A stretch of 64,000 bases of DNA from Siderastrea siderea. Lineage: Eukaryota > Cnidaria > Anthozoa > Scleractinia > Rhizangiidae. The translations under genes and the position numbers were made by a program. Shown here piece after piece: positions 11,601-22,502 of the stretch. The notes beneath the pieces were generated by a model, which searched no databases, was not told the DNA's origin, and worked only from the letters and a program-made list of their open reading frames with translations. The stretch covers positions 2,542,001-2,606,000 of the forward strand of contig OZ034976.1 in the NCBI GenBank assembly GCA_964030785.1, in the 5' to 3' direction. How positions within the stretch are numbered: the stretch's first letter is position 1; each line of letters opens with the position of its first letter.

Positions 11601-12884
11601 CACGTTTAAAAGGCGAATTTATGATGGCCGCTTAGCATGTAAAAGAATGACACCCAAAAAGATTTCTTTTTATCTCATTTTATATTCCCCATTTCACTCT
11701 GAAAATGTTAACCGTGACCCAAATGATTGACACTTGAAGTCAAAACTGAGTTAGGGTTATCAGTTTTCCACAGTTGCCAAGTTTGAGAGTTTTTCGGCAG
11801 ATTTCCGCAGAGTTATGACTTTTGGGCAAATTTATGCAAATTAGGCCCAAACCTTGCCTTAAGTGGCCTGAGGTTCGCAGTTGTGAACGAAAATTCTCGT
11901 GAACTTTCGTTTGCCTAAAGCAAAAGTTCGTATGCAGGAGCTAAAGGTTCATGAGCGTTAAAAGAAAATTCGCCTACATTCAGCGAAAATTCGCCAGCCG
12001 ACATTAAATGTAACTGTCATTCACTCTCAGAGCTCTGAATTAGCTAGCGCAGAACTTGCGATCATGAAAGACCTTCGGTTCCAAAGTGGTTATCCAAGTT
12101 GCCGGTGAGCCAACTTTAAACTAGCATTAACTCATACAATTTTGTTTTGATTTGGCAATAAAAGAAAACGTAAGGTCACCCCAACATTTCATACTTTCCA
12201 AGTAAGTGTCAATGCATGTAAATCATAGCCAGAGGAACCGCCACGTAAATGTATTTTATTTCGAAACTCCATTTCTTAGCACATGCATGGCGATGTCTCT
12301 GGTGTTCGGCAGCCCCCTCTCTGATTGTTTTGAATCAGGTACCTCAAGCTTGAGCGAAATGCCGAGCATTTTCCTTTCATATTTCTCTGAGTAAATGCTA
12401 AGGTTTGAAGTGATCCCTTGCTCAGCGTCCAAGTTTGGCATCCGGCGTACGTTAACTAATGGATAGTACATGCTTTTAACAGTTTCTTATTTGAGTTAGG
12501 CTTGGACGAATCTTTTCATCCTTGAGGATTACCTGTTTCTCCCAAAGGCAGCAATTCTTGTCTTATTTTTTTCAAAACACTTTTGTTCCATTGTATTTTT
12601 AACTCCTTCAATTTGTTTTCTCTTTCATCACAGATGTTAAAAAGGTGACCGTCGTCGTTACAGATGGTTACAGCACGACCGGAGTCGAATTTGTGAAAGA
12701 CAAGGCTAACCTTATGAAGAACGCTGGAATTGAAATATTTGCAATCGGGATTACCAAGAGAATGAGAGACGAAGAATTGGTTATTTTATCAAGTGAACCT
12801 GTTAAAAATCATTTCTTCAGGCTTTCTGATTCAAACTCTGTTAAAAGAATAGCCGACTCTATCATTAAGCAAGTGTGCAAATAG
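8671..12884 (+). CDS. vWA gene 1 (subfamily B): small secreted vWA-domain protein
   Basis: Three coding exons, 8671-8722, 10654-10998 and 12634-12884, join in frame (phase 1 at both junctions) to 215 residues. Exon 1 is a signal peptide (MDVYQLLLFALAIIFAEG). Exon 2 starts with a cysteine (QEKCSTKIDL) and carries the MIDAS motif DASGS and the threonine segment SSTSTGRTL. Exon 3 carries the third MIDAS aspartate (VVVTDGYS) and ends IIKQVCK. The two terminal cysteines probably pair, as in matrilin-type vWA modules. All metal-site residues are present, so an extracellular metal-dependent adhesion or binding role is inferred; the ligand is unknown. Intron 1 holds LINE ends and intron 2 a long inverted repeat. 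AATAAA signals lie near 13495. It is a paralogue of genes 2, 3 and 5. Confidence 0.88.
8755..8825 (+). repeat. (GA)n tract in intron 1 of gene 1
   Basis: Interrupted GA/GAGA run starting about 30 bp after the exon 1 donor. The equivalent tract in gene 3 is much longer. Confidence 0.8.
9040..9310 (+). mobile_element. LINE 3'-end fragment in intron 1 of gene 1
   Basis: One frame reads SYGYRSFSVCAPKLWNSLP, then about 35 more residues. This is the short conserved tail at the end of ORF2 in CR1/L2-type LINEs (GxRxFSxxAPxLWNxLP). Stop codons interrupt it, and the 3' UTR and tail seen in copy 2 are missing. Confidence 0.65.
9840..10620 (+). mobile_element. Second LINE 3' end, interrupted, in intron 1 of gene 1
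   Basis: The open frame 9862-10134 reads FKLLLLVLKALNGLGPRYL and later TYGDRAFSICAPRLWNSIP, again the end of a CR1/L2-type ORF2. Its 3' UTR is split by a palindromic element (10194-10510). It resumes with TTGTAAAGCGCCACGAACAA and ends near 10610. Confidence 0.7.
10194..10510. mobile_element. Palindromic foldback element inside LINE UTR, copy 1
   Basis: The right half is a near-perfect palindrome (about 10364-10504, ACACGGTGGCTTGAAGATAT against its complement) around TCGCTGCGCTG. Upstream is CATATCCTCACTAGTGAGGA, itself a small palindrome. TATATA flanks both sides, a possible target duplication. Confidence 0.55.
11232..11853. mobile_element. Long inverted repeat in intron 2 of gene 1
   Basis: About 260 bp at the left (GTTAGAACCTAATATGCATA and on, including AGTGAAATGGGGAATATAAA and TTTTGGGTGTCATTCTTTTA) returns inverted at about 11600-11853. 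The loop is about 95 bp. This looks like a non-autonomous element with very long terminal repeats. As it lies in an intron on the sense strand, the pre-mRNA could fold into a long hairpin. Confidence 0.75.
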
Positions 12885-13725
12885 CGATATATTGCATGAG
12901 TTTACAGCTGTCTTGTTAGAGGGGTCATGCCTTGAACGAAGGTGTTTACCATCTGAGGCGGCAAAATGTAGCCTTCACTCCAGAGAATATGTCCTCTAGA
13001 ACAAACTCCCTATAGGAAGAGGAAAGAAAGCAGGCCTAAATAACTATAAATCATCATACCTTTTAAATAGCGAAGAAATTATTCGTAAATTTAGTAAATT
13101 GCTGTAACTGTTACGAACAATTTTCTTATCGTAGAGCCACATCCGAGCCAACAGGAAAAAGCGGTAAAAATAAGTCAATCACAAACTTCCGTATATATTG
13201 CTTGTCTTCAGAGGGCGTGGTGACTTCAGCGATAAAAGGGACAAAGTGTTTTGTGTGCTCACTTTATGAGATGTTTGTTCGGAAAATGTTCGATTCTTCA
13301 GCCATTGAACACTTGCAGGGACAAACAAGCTTAATTTTGGGTGACTGTTTGATCGTATAACCAGTCTTTAGTACATTCAAGATTATCGATGTAGAGCTGG
13401 GGCAACGACGCCCTTGCCTTTATTCAAATTACCTCCTTTGACAGACCCTTTTGTATTTCGCAGTGGCATAACACTTGTTCGTTTAAAACAGCAATAAATA
13501 AAATATTATTTCAAGTCCACTGCCTCGTGTTCTAAATTTACAGACACATCCTCTTATTTTTGCTTGCATTAGCTTGTTTCGAGTTGGTTCCTAAAAAAAA
13601 ATTAGTATAATCCTATGGATGTTTATTTTTTGTTAGGTCTTCTTTGTAAGTCTTTTGTTAACACCCCTATGAAAAGTAATCCATAATATATTAACTTTAG
13701 CGCGTGCACATGTTTGAAGGGGTAG
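12885..13725. other. Intergenic stretch between gene 1 and gene 2
   Basis: Holds the 3' UTR of gene 1 (AATAAATAAAAT near 13494-13505) and the upstream region of gene 2. No other gene seen. In copy 2 (32,693-33,460) about 110 bp near 13,380-13,450 are missing. Confidence 0.5.
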
Positions 13726-13857
13726 CGGGTAATACCGGCTTCCCCACGCAATTCTTGTAAGTTGTCTCAAGTTGCTTTGTGTTGTTGATCAAATAATAAT
13801 ATTCTATACACGATTATCAGATCTCCTGTGGCGTTTTACAGAACGGTTCTCTTTAAG
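13700..13857 (+). promoter_or_regulatory. Conserved 5' flank of vWA gene 2 (putative promoter and 5' UTR)
   Basis: The block GCGCGTGCACATGTTTGAAG to the start codon is nearly unchanged at 33433-33592. It is also recognisable at 48613-48766 ahead of the more diverged gene 5, including GGTAGCGGGTAATA-like and GATTATCAGATC segments. Conservation above the surrounding intergenic level suggests promoter or 5' UTR function. No clear TATA box is seen. Confidence 0.4.
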
Positions 13858-16800
13858 ATGGAGTTCTGCCTTTTCTTACTGTTTCTGGTGTCCGTTGTTT
13901 TCGCTGAAGGTAAAGTGCCTATTTACAAATTTGTTTGTTTGGTTAAGAAAGAAATCCTGGTAATTGAAAAGACGCATGCAATTTTTAGAGTTTCACAGGT
14001 GAAGAAGAGTGCCTGATTTTAAAACAGAAAAAAATGGATCAATGACATTGGATGGAATTTTGCCCAGATATTGAAAAAAAAAAGAATGTCCCATAGGGAA
14101 AAATGCTCGGTAGCTTTGATTTGAACGGTGATACGCTGGGATCTTATCAACGGATTCAAAAGTCGGAGAACCACGTTGAACCGTACACTCAAGAGTTATT
14201 CTTTCACACAACACAACGAGGCTCTAGATAGAGTTGGTTGATCGATTACCTCCTCGCTATTGGGATCATTAAATGTTGCCTCTTTCACAGTCAATGAGAG
14301 TGATCCTCATAAATTCTTACAACAAACTGGTCTGCAATTTAACAAAATAAAATCACTCGATAAAATAAACGTCTTCAAACTCATGATAATGATTTGAGCA
14401 TCTCCTGTGAGCGCGTAAATTTCTGAAAATGTGAGTGTGAAATTGCTTGTCCAGCTGCTTGTCCTGACATTGAAGTAATGACTGGTTACCGGCATGGGAG
14501 AGAAATTAGGCCGCTTTTCTCCTTTTATGAGGAGGTACCTCATTAGGAAGAAAGTGAAATCTCAGCTTTGTAATAACAACCTCCGCCCCCCCAAAAAAGA
14601 CAAAAAAATAAATAGATTTACCTTAGTGCCTAAATTGGCGAAATGCTAATCAATACATCGTTTCATCTCTCAAAATTTATTGAAAGGTGAAATTAATAAT
14701 ACCTGTTCCAGAGAATTCCAAAACGACGCATTTTTTCTCAGTTATTTTCTTTGAATCTTTCTAATTTAATTTTGGAAATTGTGAATTTCAGTACCTCTCT
14801 TGCCATTAGGTAAGAGTGATTTTACTTTAACCCGTGAAATAGATACTAAACTATTGCGCACTGTTATATTACACACTAATTCTATTGTTTTCTTTTGTTC
14901 AGCTTTCACTATTAGACGCTAATTGTTAGCAAGAACAGTTCCGAAAACTTATTAATGCCTCGATTTGCGAAATGCTGACCAATCGAACCATTCATTTTCG
15001 TTTAACATTTAGTTTAATTAAAAGTTGAAACATCCTTGTACCAAATTTCAAAGCGACAAATTTTCAGCAATAATTGAATGGTCATTATAATAATAATAAG
15101 TTAGAACCACCGCAATTGTACAGCATCACTATAACGACGGTAACCACGGGTCATACTGTACGGTTCTTCCACGGTCTCAAAGTTAGAACCATCTTAAAGT
15201 ATATGGTAGATTTAGTTAATGATTTAATAAATCAAAACTGCCTTGATTCTTTTCCTGTTATGCTAGCCGTTTTTAATTTTGAAACAATCAGAGCACAAAT
15301 AAAAGCCGAATTACTTGCAATAACACAACATGGTGGCCCCATCAATGTCCGTTTGCCTACACTTCCTGCGGCTTAATTTGACGGTATTATTTTTGGACTC
15401 AAGAATCGACCCTCGTACGCACAAGCGAAGTCACACCCCCAACGTGGTACAAGGGAGAGGCAACCTCGTTCCCAGGACTTTTTCCCTTTTTTAAATTTGC
15501 GGAGGCGGGAAAAATTTAAAAAGGGAAAAAGTCCTGGGAACGAGGTTGAGGGAGAGGGGTTTGATGAACCCCTCCCCTCTTGGGTTTTCGTTATGTTAGA
15601 ATATTTCCAAAAGATTTTACCTTCAGTAGAAAGCCTGTGATGTGTTCTACAAGATGAGGTTCATATTATGGGTTGGCACGCTGCTTGGGGCCTGTGACGT
15701 CATCCAAGATAGCCGCCATTTTGGGCGCCATCTTGGATTTTACCAAAAAATTAGAAATTGTCAAAAAACGTCAAAATTTGGACCATTTTGATGCTGGACA
15801 TGAAGAATGTGCCATAATTAAACATTTTGCTGCTTTATGTTGACCTTTTTTTGCATTTTTCACCTAAAAAGTGTAAAAAACACGCATTTTTCTTCAAAAA
15901 TGGCTTGACCACCTGCTACTTATGACCATAGCAACCGGTTTTGACCAAACTTATGTCAAAATGTGTCTAAGGGATATGCACACAGCTACTGAAAACTGCA
16001 GGTCTATATAATATTTGGTCTAGGAAAAGTTCAAGTAAAACCCTATTGGGGAATCCAACCCCCCCCCCTTCCCCCTTGTACGCCTGAGGGTTAATACCTC
16101 ATTTCACTCTTTTAATTAGCAGGGAATGGAAACAAATGCGAGAAGAAGATCGACTTGGCCGTCATTTTGGATGCATCTGCAAGCATCGGTGAAGAGAATT
16201 TCCTTCTGGCCAAAGAGTTTGCCAAAGAACTCGCGAAACGATTTGCATTATCCAAAAATCAGGTTCGCATGTCTGTCATTTCGTACTCCCAGTATATCAA
16301 AATAATGGCCAAATTCAGCGATTACTACGACGAAAAGTCGATCGAAAATGTCGTGGACAAGAGTCTCTACGAAGCATCCTCGACCGGCACTGGGAAGACT
16401 TTGGAGGCAGTCAATTTTGAGGTGTTTTCGACAAAGACTGGGGCGAGAATCGGAAGGCCTGGTAAGCAGCAACCCTCTCTGATTGGCTTAGAGATAGCGT
16501 TTATCTTCAACTCTAGATAATCATGTTGGAGATAAGCAAAGTAAGTAACTGAAAACAGGCGAGGAAACAAATATGAGGGAAACGGCTTTTCTCTCGAGAG
16601 AGTGGGAACTCGAATATCCAAGGTTGGAGATATGTGAGGTCTGTTTTTTTTCTTGATTTTACGAAACGTATTGCAGCTGTCTTTTTAGTCTGATCATTTT
16701 TTGTTTACTGGATTTGTTACAGATGCAAGGAAAGTAACCATAGTTGTTACAGATGGTTATAGCGGCATAGGAACAGAGATTGTGAAGAAAAGAGCTGATG

Positions 16801-16973
16801 TTATGAAAAGCCGTGGAATTGAGATGTTTGCAGTTGGAATTAGCAAGAGAATGAAAGAAGAAGAGTTGAAAGTTTTATCAAGTGAACCTGTTAAACACCA
16901 CTTATTTAAGCTAAAAGATTTGAAAGATTTGAAAGACATAGTCGACTCTATAGTTCACCAAGTGTGCAAATAA
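13858..16973 (+). CDS. vWA gene 2 (subfamily A): small secreted vWA-domain protein
   Basis: Exons 13858-13909, 16123-16461 and 16723-16973 join in phase 1 to 213 residues. Exon 1 encodes the signal peptide MEFCLFLLFLVSVVFAEG, with start context TTAAGATGG. Exon 2 opens NGNKCEKKIDLAVILDASAS (MIDAS DxSxS) and includes SSTGTGKTLEAV (MIDAS Thr). Exon 3 has VVTDGYSGIG (MIDAS Asp) and ends VHQVCK. The domain spans almost the whole mature protein, with cysteines at both edges placed to form a disulfide. A LKDLKDLKD stretch near the C-terminus is an internal three-residue expansion not found in gene 5. Secreted metal-dependent binding is inferred; partner unknown. Intron 1 (2.2 kb) carries a MITE hairpin and copy-boundary sequence. 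An AATAAA follows at 17124. Confidence 0.9.
15074..15376 (+). other. Degenerate single unit of the intron 1 repeat in gene 2
   Basis: Contains TTAGAACCACC...TTGTACAGCATCA and then TTAGAACCATCTTAAAGTATATGG. These match the unit expanded into an array in gene 5 intron 1 (49850-50650) and the sequence following that array. The open frame here is accidental. Confidence 0.5.
15461..15548. mobile_element. Perfect-ended 88-bp hairpin MITE in intron 1 of gene 2
   Basis: Starts CAACCTCGTTCCCAGGACTT and ends with its reverse complement, with a loop of about 12 bp. Flanks are identical 9-bp repeats AGGGAGAGG (15452-15460 and 15549-15557). A 9-bp duplication fits a Mutator-like transposase. A related, more diverged copy is at 51527-51598. 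Confidence 0.78.
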
Positions 16974-17371
16974 TCCAGTAGTTTTACTTTAAGGCCGCTG
17001 TATAATTTAACGTCAACGTTATTTAGCGAATTCTAAATTCCTTATCGCAGTTCCTTTTCCCCTTATGGAGAATTGGGCTGCACATTCCCCTGAAGATTCA
17101 TGGATCACTTATTGTAAGTTACAATAAAAAAAAATTTACATTGTTTTTTTTTAAAGTTTGAATTCGTAAACTTTTCAAAGAACTTATAAAAATAGCAAGT
17201 GCTAAAAATTATGTGTGCATTTTGTATATCTGTTTTATATCTATTCACTAAGTTAAGTTGTCGCTCATAGCTATAGGTATTTCATTAGAGGTTTTCCAAA
17301 AAAAAAGACACATGCTAACCACATTTCTTTTATTTGCTATTAACTGCTTTTGTGGGGACAAAGAAAAAACA
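16974..17371. other. 3' flank of vWA gene 2
   Basis: Includes a likely polyadenylation signal (AATAAA near 17124). The downstream part (from about 17138) recurs at 34716 and, diverged, at 52245, so it is the ancestral 3' flank of subfamily A genes. No gene. Confidence 0.55.
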
Positions 17372-17510
17372 TGGGTCCCCCAACGGGAATGGAACCCATG
17401 ACCTTCCGTACCCACTGAGCTACTGGCAGACTGGTGGCGACTAGAGGCATATTTACTAGGTTCATGGTGACGCGTCCTGCATTCTGCTGGGATCAACGAT
17501 ATCGAAAGCA
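17372..17510 (-). repeat. tRNA-derived SINE-like repeat, copy a
   Basis: On the minus strand TAGCTCAGTGGGTACGG (A box) and GGGTTCCATTCCCG (B box) are spaced as in a tRNA. They are preceded by a non-tRNA segment. Four copies occur: here, 18133-18275, 34932-35072 and 35738-35880. Confidence 0.6.
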
Positions 17511-17740
17511 CCTTGTAGGGCAAAATACTTAATATGTCTCAACTCAGGATCGATTGCACTGAATGAATCCGGAGCTTTTGGTCCTGATCTCCCCTTTTAC
17601 CACAATACAAATATTAGGGGTCAATTACATAACACATACTCAATACCATGATACATTAAGCGTGATTTGAAAAAGGCTTTAAAAAGATAAAGAGTATTGG
17701 AAATAAGGACTCAGCTTATGGTCACAGTTTTCAGCTCTAA

Positions 17741-17891
17741 CCTCGTGCCACAATTGCCTAGTTCTTAGGTCTCTATATTTCGTCGCGGTCGAACAGTTCC
17801 CGGATACGTCACCAAACGAATCGTACGTCACAACGAATTGACCGTGAGGCGTGGGAAAATACCGTACAAGAACTAGGCAAGTGCCACGTGT
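17741..17891. mobile_element. Inverted-repeat element upstream of pentraxin exon piece a
   Basis: GTGCCACAATTGCCTAGTTCTTAGG at the left returns inverted at the right as GTACAAGAACTAGGCAAGTG plus CCAC. The same element lies at 35338-35490 and 35994-36147, each time just before a pentraxin-like exon acceptor. Confidence 0.55.
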
Positions 17892-17902
17892 TTTCACTGC
17901 AG

Positions 17903-17964
17903 ACATGGCCAGGCGGGAAACTTTGATGACAAACTATGGCATCAAGTGTGTCGTGTGTGGCACG
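17903..17964 (+). pseudogene. Truncated pentraxin-like exon, piece a
   Basis: After a TTTTCACTGCAG acceptor the frame reads HGQAGNFDDKLWHQVC, the start of a pentraxin domain segment, then breaks off into vWA 3'-flank repeat. The full-length equivalent is at 36161. Confidence 0.6.
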
Positions 17965-18132
17965 TGTGTGCTAAAAATTATGTATGCATTTTGTATCTAT
18001 TTTATGTCTATCCACTAAGTTAAGTTGTCGTTCATAGCTATAGGCCGTTAGAGGTTTTCGAAATAAAAAGACTTATGCTAACCACATTTCTTTTATTTGA
18101 TATTAACTGCTTTTGGGGGGCAAAGAAAAAAT

Positions 18133-18275
18133 ATGGGTCCCCCAACAGGAATGGAACCCATGACCTTCCGTACACACTGAACTACTGGGAGACTGGTGGC
18201 GAGCATAGGTCATATTTACTGGGTTCATGGTGACGAATCCTACATTCTGCTGAGATCATTGATATCGAAAGCAGT
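18133..18275 (-). repeat. tRNA-derived SINE-like repeat, copy b
   Basis: Second copy, more decayed in the A box (TAGTTCAGTGTGTACGG). Confidence 0.55.
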
Positions 18276-18654
18276 TTGTAGGGCTCCTCGCAATCACCAT
18301 CAAAAAATTCGCTCACCTAGGAAGGTAAAATCGCTCTTATGTTTGAAAAAAGCAGTGTTTAAAAGACCAAACAACTCGCTTCTCAGAAACGGAAGACAAG
18401 TGAAACCGACAACCACTCGCGCGTGGTTTAACCATGCAAAACGACATGCAAAACGTGATAAGCTTGTTGAGAACTTATTTACATATCTTCTTAGGTAGGG
18501 TGGGGTAGGAAAAAAAACGACAGCAGAAATCATATTAAAGAAACTCAGAACCTCGTAAATCTTGTTTCAATTGTACTTCCTTGATATTTGGGTTGCATTC
18601 AAGTATATAAAGTTAAATTATTTTTGAAGAAAATTTTTTTTTTTTGTGGCTGCA
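18276..18654. other. Non-coding stretch before the copy 2 breakpoint
   Basis: This part is absent from copy 1 (inside the 1.9-kb deletion). The open frame 18196-18498 shows no recognised domain and overlaps SINE-like sequence. Confidence 0.45.
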
Positions 18655-19089
18655 TTTATTTCAAGCCTACGCCCTCCCGGTGCGTAGTAAAGAATATTGA
18701 TTAGCATGACTGGATTGTATTTTCCTATTGGCGGGCTTTTGATCAACAAAGGGTCACAAAGGAACCGCATATTTCTCGTTCTGATGTAAATATTTTGGCG
18801 CCTAGTTACGAAATTTTTATTTTTAGGTTATTGCACAACTGTTCTATAGTGTGGTGAAAATTTCGAAGCTGGGAGTGCAGTTTGATTCATCCGTGCTTTG
18901 TTTCATTTTTTTATTTGTCATTTAGGTGTAAGATACAAAAGTAGAAATGACGCTACTAAGGGAAATTCAAAATGCCCCAAACAAGTTAGCGAAAACTGGG
19001 TAATGGAAAATTTCTCGTTGAAATAATATTCGGCAGATATATTTCTTCGATAAAGAGTCGTTAGGAGCCGAACCCAAGCGGTCCTGTTA

Positions 19090-19306
19090 GGCCCAGTTCA
19101 GACGCCGTACCTCCCATGTGCCGTACCAAATACATTTTTGCCCCAAGGTCGTATTAAGCGGCGAGCTTTGCCTTAAGTACTCCTGAGCTGTTACCTTGCC
19201 TAATTGAATTCTGTCGAAAAAAAAACTGGTTTGGACACCGTTCCACTGCCAAATAACTACGTACTACTTGGCACGGCACATGAGAGGTACGGGGTCTGAC
19301 TGGGCC
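19090..19306. mobile_element. Harbinger-like MITE, copy 2
   Basis: Same element as 1461-1673, again flanked by TTA. The right terminal repeat has small changes compared with copy 1. Confidence 0.72.
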
Positions 19307-19977
19307 TTACTTTCGTTTCGCGGGACTGTAGGCTGTTGACTGTCGGTCACCGGAACATCACACACGGATGGCAAACGCCGCCACCACATTGTTTTAAAAC
19401 TTAACTTGATGACTTGTTCCTTATTTTACCGTTACTGATTAAAACATGATCCAAAATCTCTATTTAGAAGGAAAATCATGAGCTCCTGAGAAAATCCATC
19501 ATGACTCGTATATTTCCTATACTTGGGTGTCCTGTGGTAACAGCCCAAAAATAGTGGTCTTCACGGAAGCGCGTGAGTAGCAAACACTTGACCAGGGATT
19601 TTAGGTGTGACACACAGCACGTTCAATAGAATTTGAAACCGTTCCGTTCTTTCCTCTTTGTTTCCTTTGCTTCCTGTTTTTCCTTCGCTCTATGGTCGAA
19701 AATATTTTTGCCAGCTGTGTGCTGCTGGAACTTGATTGAATTTTATTTTCTACTTCTCAACTTTAATTTTTGATTTTAGTTTCATTTCGTATTTTACTTG
19801 AATTCAGTTTTATTTCATTTTGATTTTGACTAAAATTTATTTTCAGCCTATTTTCTTATTATTTACATTGTAGATTTTACTTCATTTTATTCTTTAAAGT
19901 AAAATTGTCAGGTAAATAAAACAAAAATCAATCTTCCGTTGATTTCGTATGAAGCAACAACAACAACACTTTATTTA

Positions 19978-20769
19978 GGGACGGACCATTATTTTTTTGG
20001 AGGGGGGGGGGGGATGAAAAATCCTGAAAAAAATTGTTTGCAAAATCAAAAAAGCCTAAATAAATTGTTTGCAGACATGAAAAGGAGAAAATAAAAAGTT
20101 TGCAGACTAGTTGATACATAGTTTGATTTAAATAAGTAAATTTAGTCCTATTTGCTAAAGTGCAAGATAACAAAGCAACAAAATGATTTGCATAGATTTA
20201 TCAACTGGTTTGACATGGTAAATTAGCCATCACAAACTAATTCAAAAGTTGACATTTTGAGTGTTAGCTATTCATTAGAGCAAATGAGCTATTTAACACT
20301 CAACATCAGTTTTGTCATTTCTTACCGGTGGCTAATTTACCAAATCGACTTGGTTGATAAACCCCAATTTCTGTTTTTTTTTACTTTTCCACCAACAAAT
20401 TACCACAGTTTCTTAAAATCAGTAACTAACCCCTTTATAAACTACAATATTAAGCGCAAGTGTAAGCAAGCGCTGTTTCATTTGGCTCCTCAATCCTCTC
20501 TAGGATCAGGGGAGAAAAGGCTGCTGGTGCAGTTCTATATTATTACTTGCAATTACGTTCATATTTTAATGTTTCAATATACTTTGATGTGAGATTTTAA
20601 ATTTTTTTAGGAAACAAAACAAGCCATGGTGCTTTTATAAGTTAGAGACATAGAGACACGGCATTCATGGAAAGTAGATTTAGGCAGTAATGTTTAGATA
20701 AGTATTTTTACAACATAAGATTACCTGATGAATTTTAACCGTATATAAATAATAATAATAATAATAATG

Positions 20770-20809
<40 letters not shown>

Positions 20810-20922
20810 CAACAAACAAAAAAAATTGTTTGCAGGAAGATGCAGCCGGAAAAAAATTGTTTGCACAGAGAGATGAAAAAATTTTCATCCCCCCCCCCTC
20901 CAAAAAAATAATGGTCCGTCCC
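19978..20922. mobile_element. 945-bp Harbinger-like element
   Basis: Starts GGGACGGACCATTATTTTTT and ends with the reverse complement of that sequence. It is flanked by TTA (19975-19977 and 20923-20925). The empty site is preserved in copy 1 at 2443-2445. Inside are an (AAT)n microsatellite (about 20748-20810) and no transposase, so it is non-autonomous. The TTA duplication points to PIF/Harbinger. Confidence 0.85.
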
Positions 20923-20925
20923 TTA

Positions 20926-22364
20926 ACGTGGAAATATGCATTGACCTCCATCAGATCCATACTGCTGAACTATTATTTGGCGTGAGAGGTAAAATGACTT
21001 GTTTTTTTTCTTAAGTTTTTTTATGAAACACGGTTTTCAAACCCAAACAGGTTACGCAAAATGTGACCCAGTCCCCCACCCCTCGCAACCCCTCCCGACC
21101 CCTCCCGATTTACCAGCATCTCTGTTGGTTAAAGGTTTTGATTATTCACGAATTGCAATAAACAACAGCAAAATTGAGACAGTGATCAATGAGAGCAAAG
21201 AAAACGGGTTAAAAGCGTCATTCTTTCGGTTCTGAAAAGAGCAGTTCGTTTCAGTGGCATTTTAATTTCATTAAAAAGTGTGACCCTGGTTGGTCCGCTG
21301 TTGACTTTTTAACCTGCAACGTTTGGCCCGCGAAAGGTTTTGCCTTAGAGCGAAACCAAATATAAGATTGCTTTATTTTTTTTAAACTTAAAATTCAGAT
21401 ACAAGAAGACTTCAGCTAACTCGACGTTTTCATTGTTAAAATCTAATGAGGAAAACAGGAGCACTGAATCAAAACAAAGTATATCAGTCGGTGAGTGTGT
21501 TGGTAGGGCCTTGACTGAAGTACTACACAATTAACAGCAGGAACCTATAGCTAGGGCACCCTAGTTATCTGATACATCAGCGCCTAAAAATAACGAAAGT
21601 GTCTCCGACAGAGCACTCTTTCCTCCGCAGAGGATTAAAAGAGCTTTTCGTACGGAGAGTATCCGCTGAAATAGTAAGCACAGGCGTAACTTTGGTCTGC
21701 GGAGGAGACAGGACCAATGATTCAGCGAAGTTCCTCTCTCGGGAATACCGCGAAGATCTCGGGAACATCAGCGAATCTACACGACACCTGACGAAAATAA
21801 ACACAGGAATGTGCTCAGGAATGCGCTCTACTCCACTACAATATCTCATGGTTGCTATCGTAACCACAAGATGAAACCGAAACCAAAACTGGCGTACGTT
21901 TCTTAAACTCCCGGAGACATTTCGGGCCTGAAAATCTGCCCGTCTTACGTGACCAAGTTCATCACTAGAAATCGTTTATTTTTAGAAAAAGACGTTGGAA
22001 GCTAAGCGTTACAGTAAAATCTCTATAATTTTCAATAATGATAATAATGTGGTAGCATCAAATATATAAATCTGGACAGAGGTTAGGAATATCGATACCC
22101 GATATCGATTTTATCATACTCGCCATACTGGTTCCCTAAAGAGGGGTTCCAACATGGCGGACGCGTACCAACTCTTGTAATTTTCGGAAAATTATTTAGT
22201 GTTAACTTTGTCTTAAAGAGTAATATAGAGCCAGAATTTTTCTACGCTGTCTCCTTTTACCTGCCTTTTTACCTTAATTTCTTTCTGAATCTTGTTCATG
22301 CAAGAAAACTCGTTTGTCATGTTAGGTGGTTTAAAATTAAGCGTCAAAAGTATTTCATGTTTGT
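20926..22364. other. Non-coding or unrecognised stretch
   Basis: Copy 2 equivalent of 2446-4074. The open frame 21599-21874 is retained here as in copy 1 but is not recognisable. No gene called. Confidence 0.4.
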
Positions 22365-22502
22365 AGCGGAGCCTGCAGGCAAAGCCCGCCAGCGGAGCTC
22401 CATTGCTAAGGAAATATGGTAACTATCAATCCGAGAAATTTTGGTTGTGACGTAATAGTCACGTGACCGTCCGTCCGTACGTCCGTACATCCGTACATCC
22501 GT

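Larger units (their letters stand above)
1..14920. repeat. Segmental tandem duplication, copy 1
   Basis: Nearly every block here recurs in the same order and orientation in 15,730-34,700. Examples: 1-1019 matches 15,735-16,765; 1,035-2,442 matches 18,655-19,977; the tRNA at 6422 matches 25966; vWA exons at 8671, 10654 and 12634 match 28256, 30460 and 32442; exon 1 at 13858 matches 33593. The unit runs from inside intron 1 of one subfamily-A vWA gene to inside intron 1 of the next. Offsets drift from about 15.7 to 19.8 kb because copy 1 has lost about 1.9 kb near 1019 and copy 2 gained two insertions (945 and 1263 bp). Copy 1 probably extends left of the window. Confidence 0.93.
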
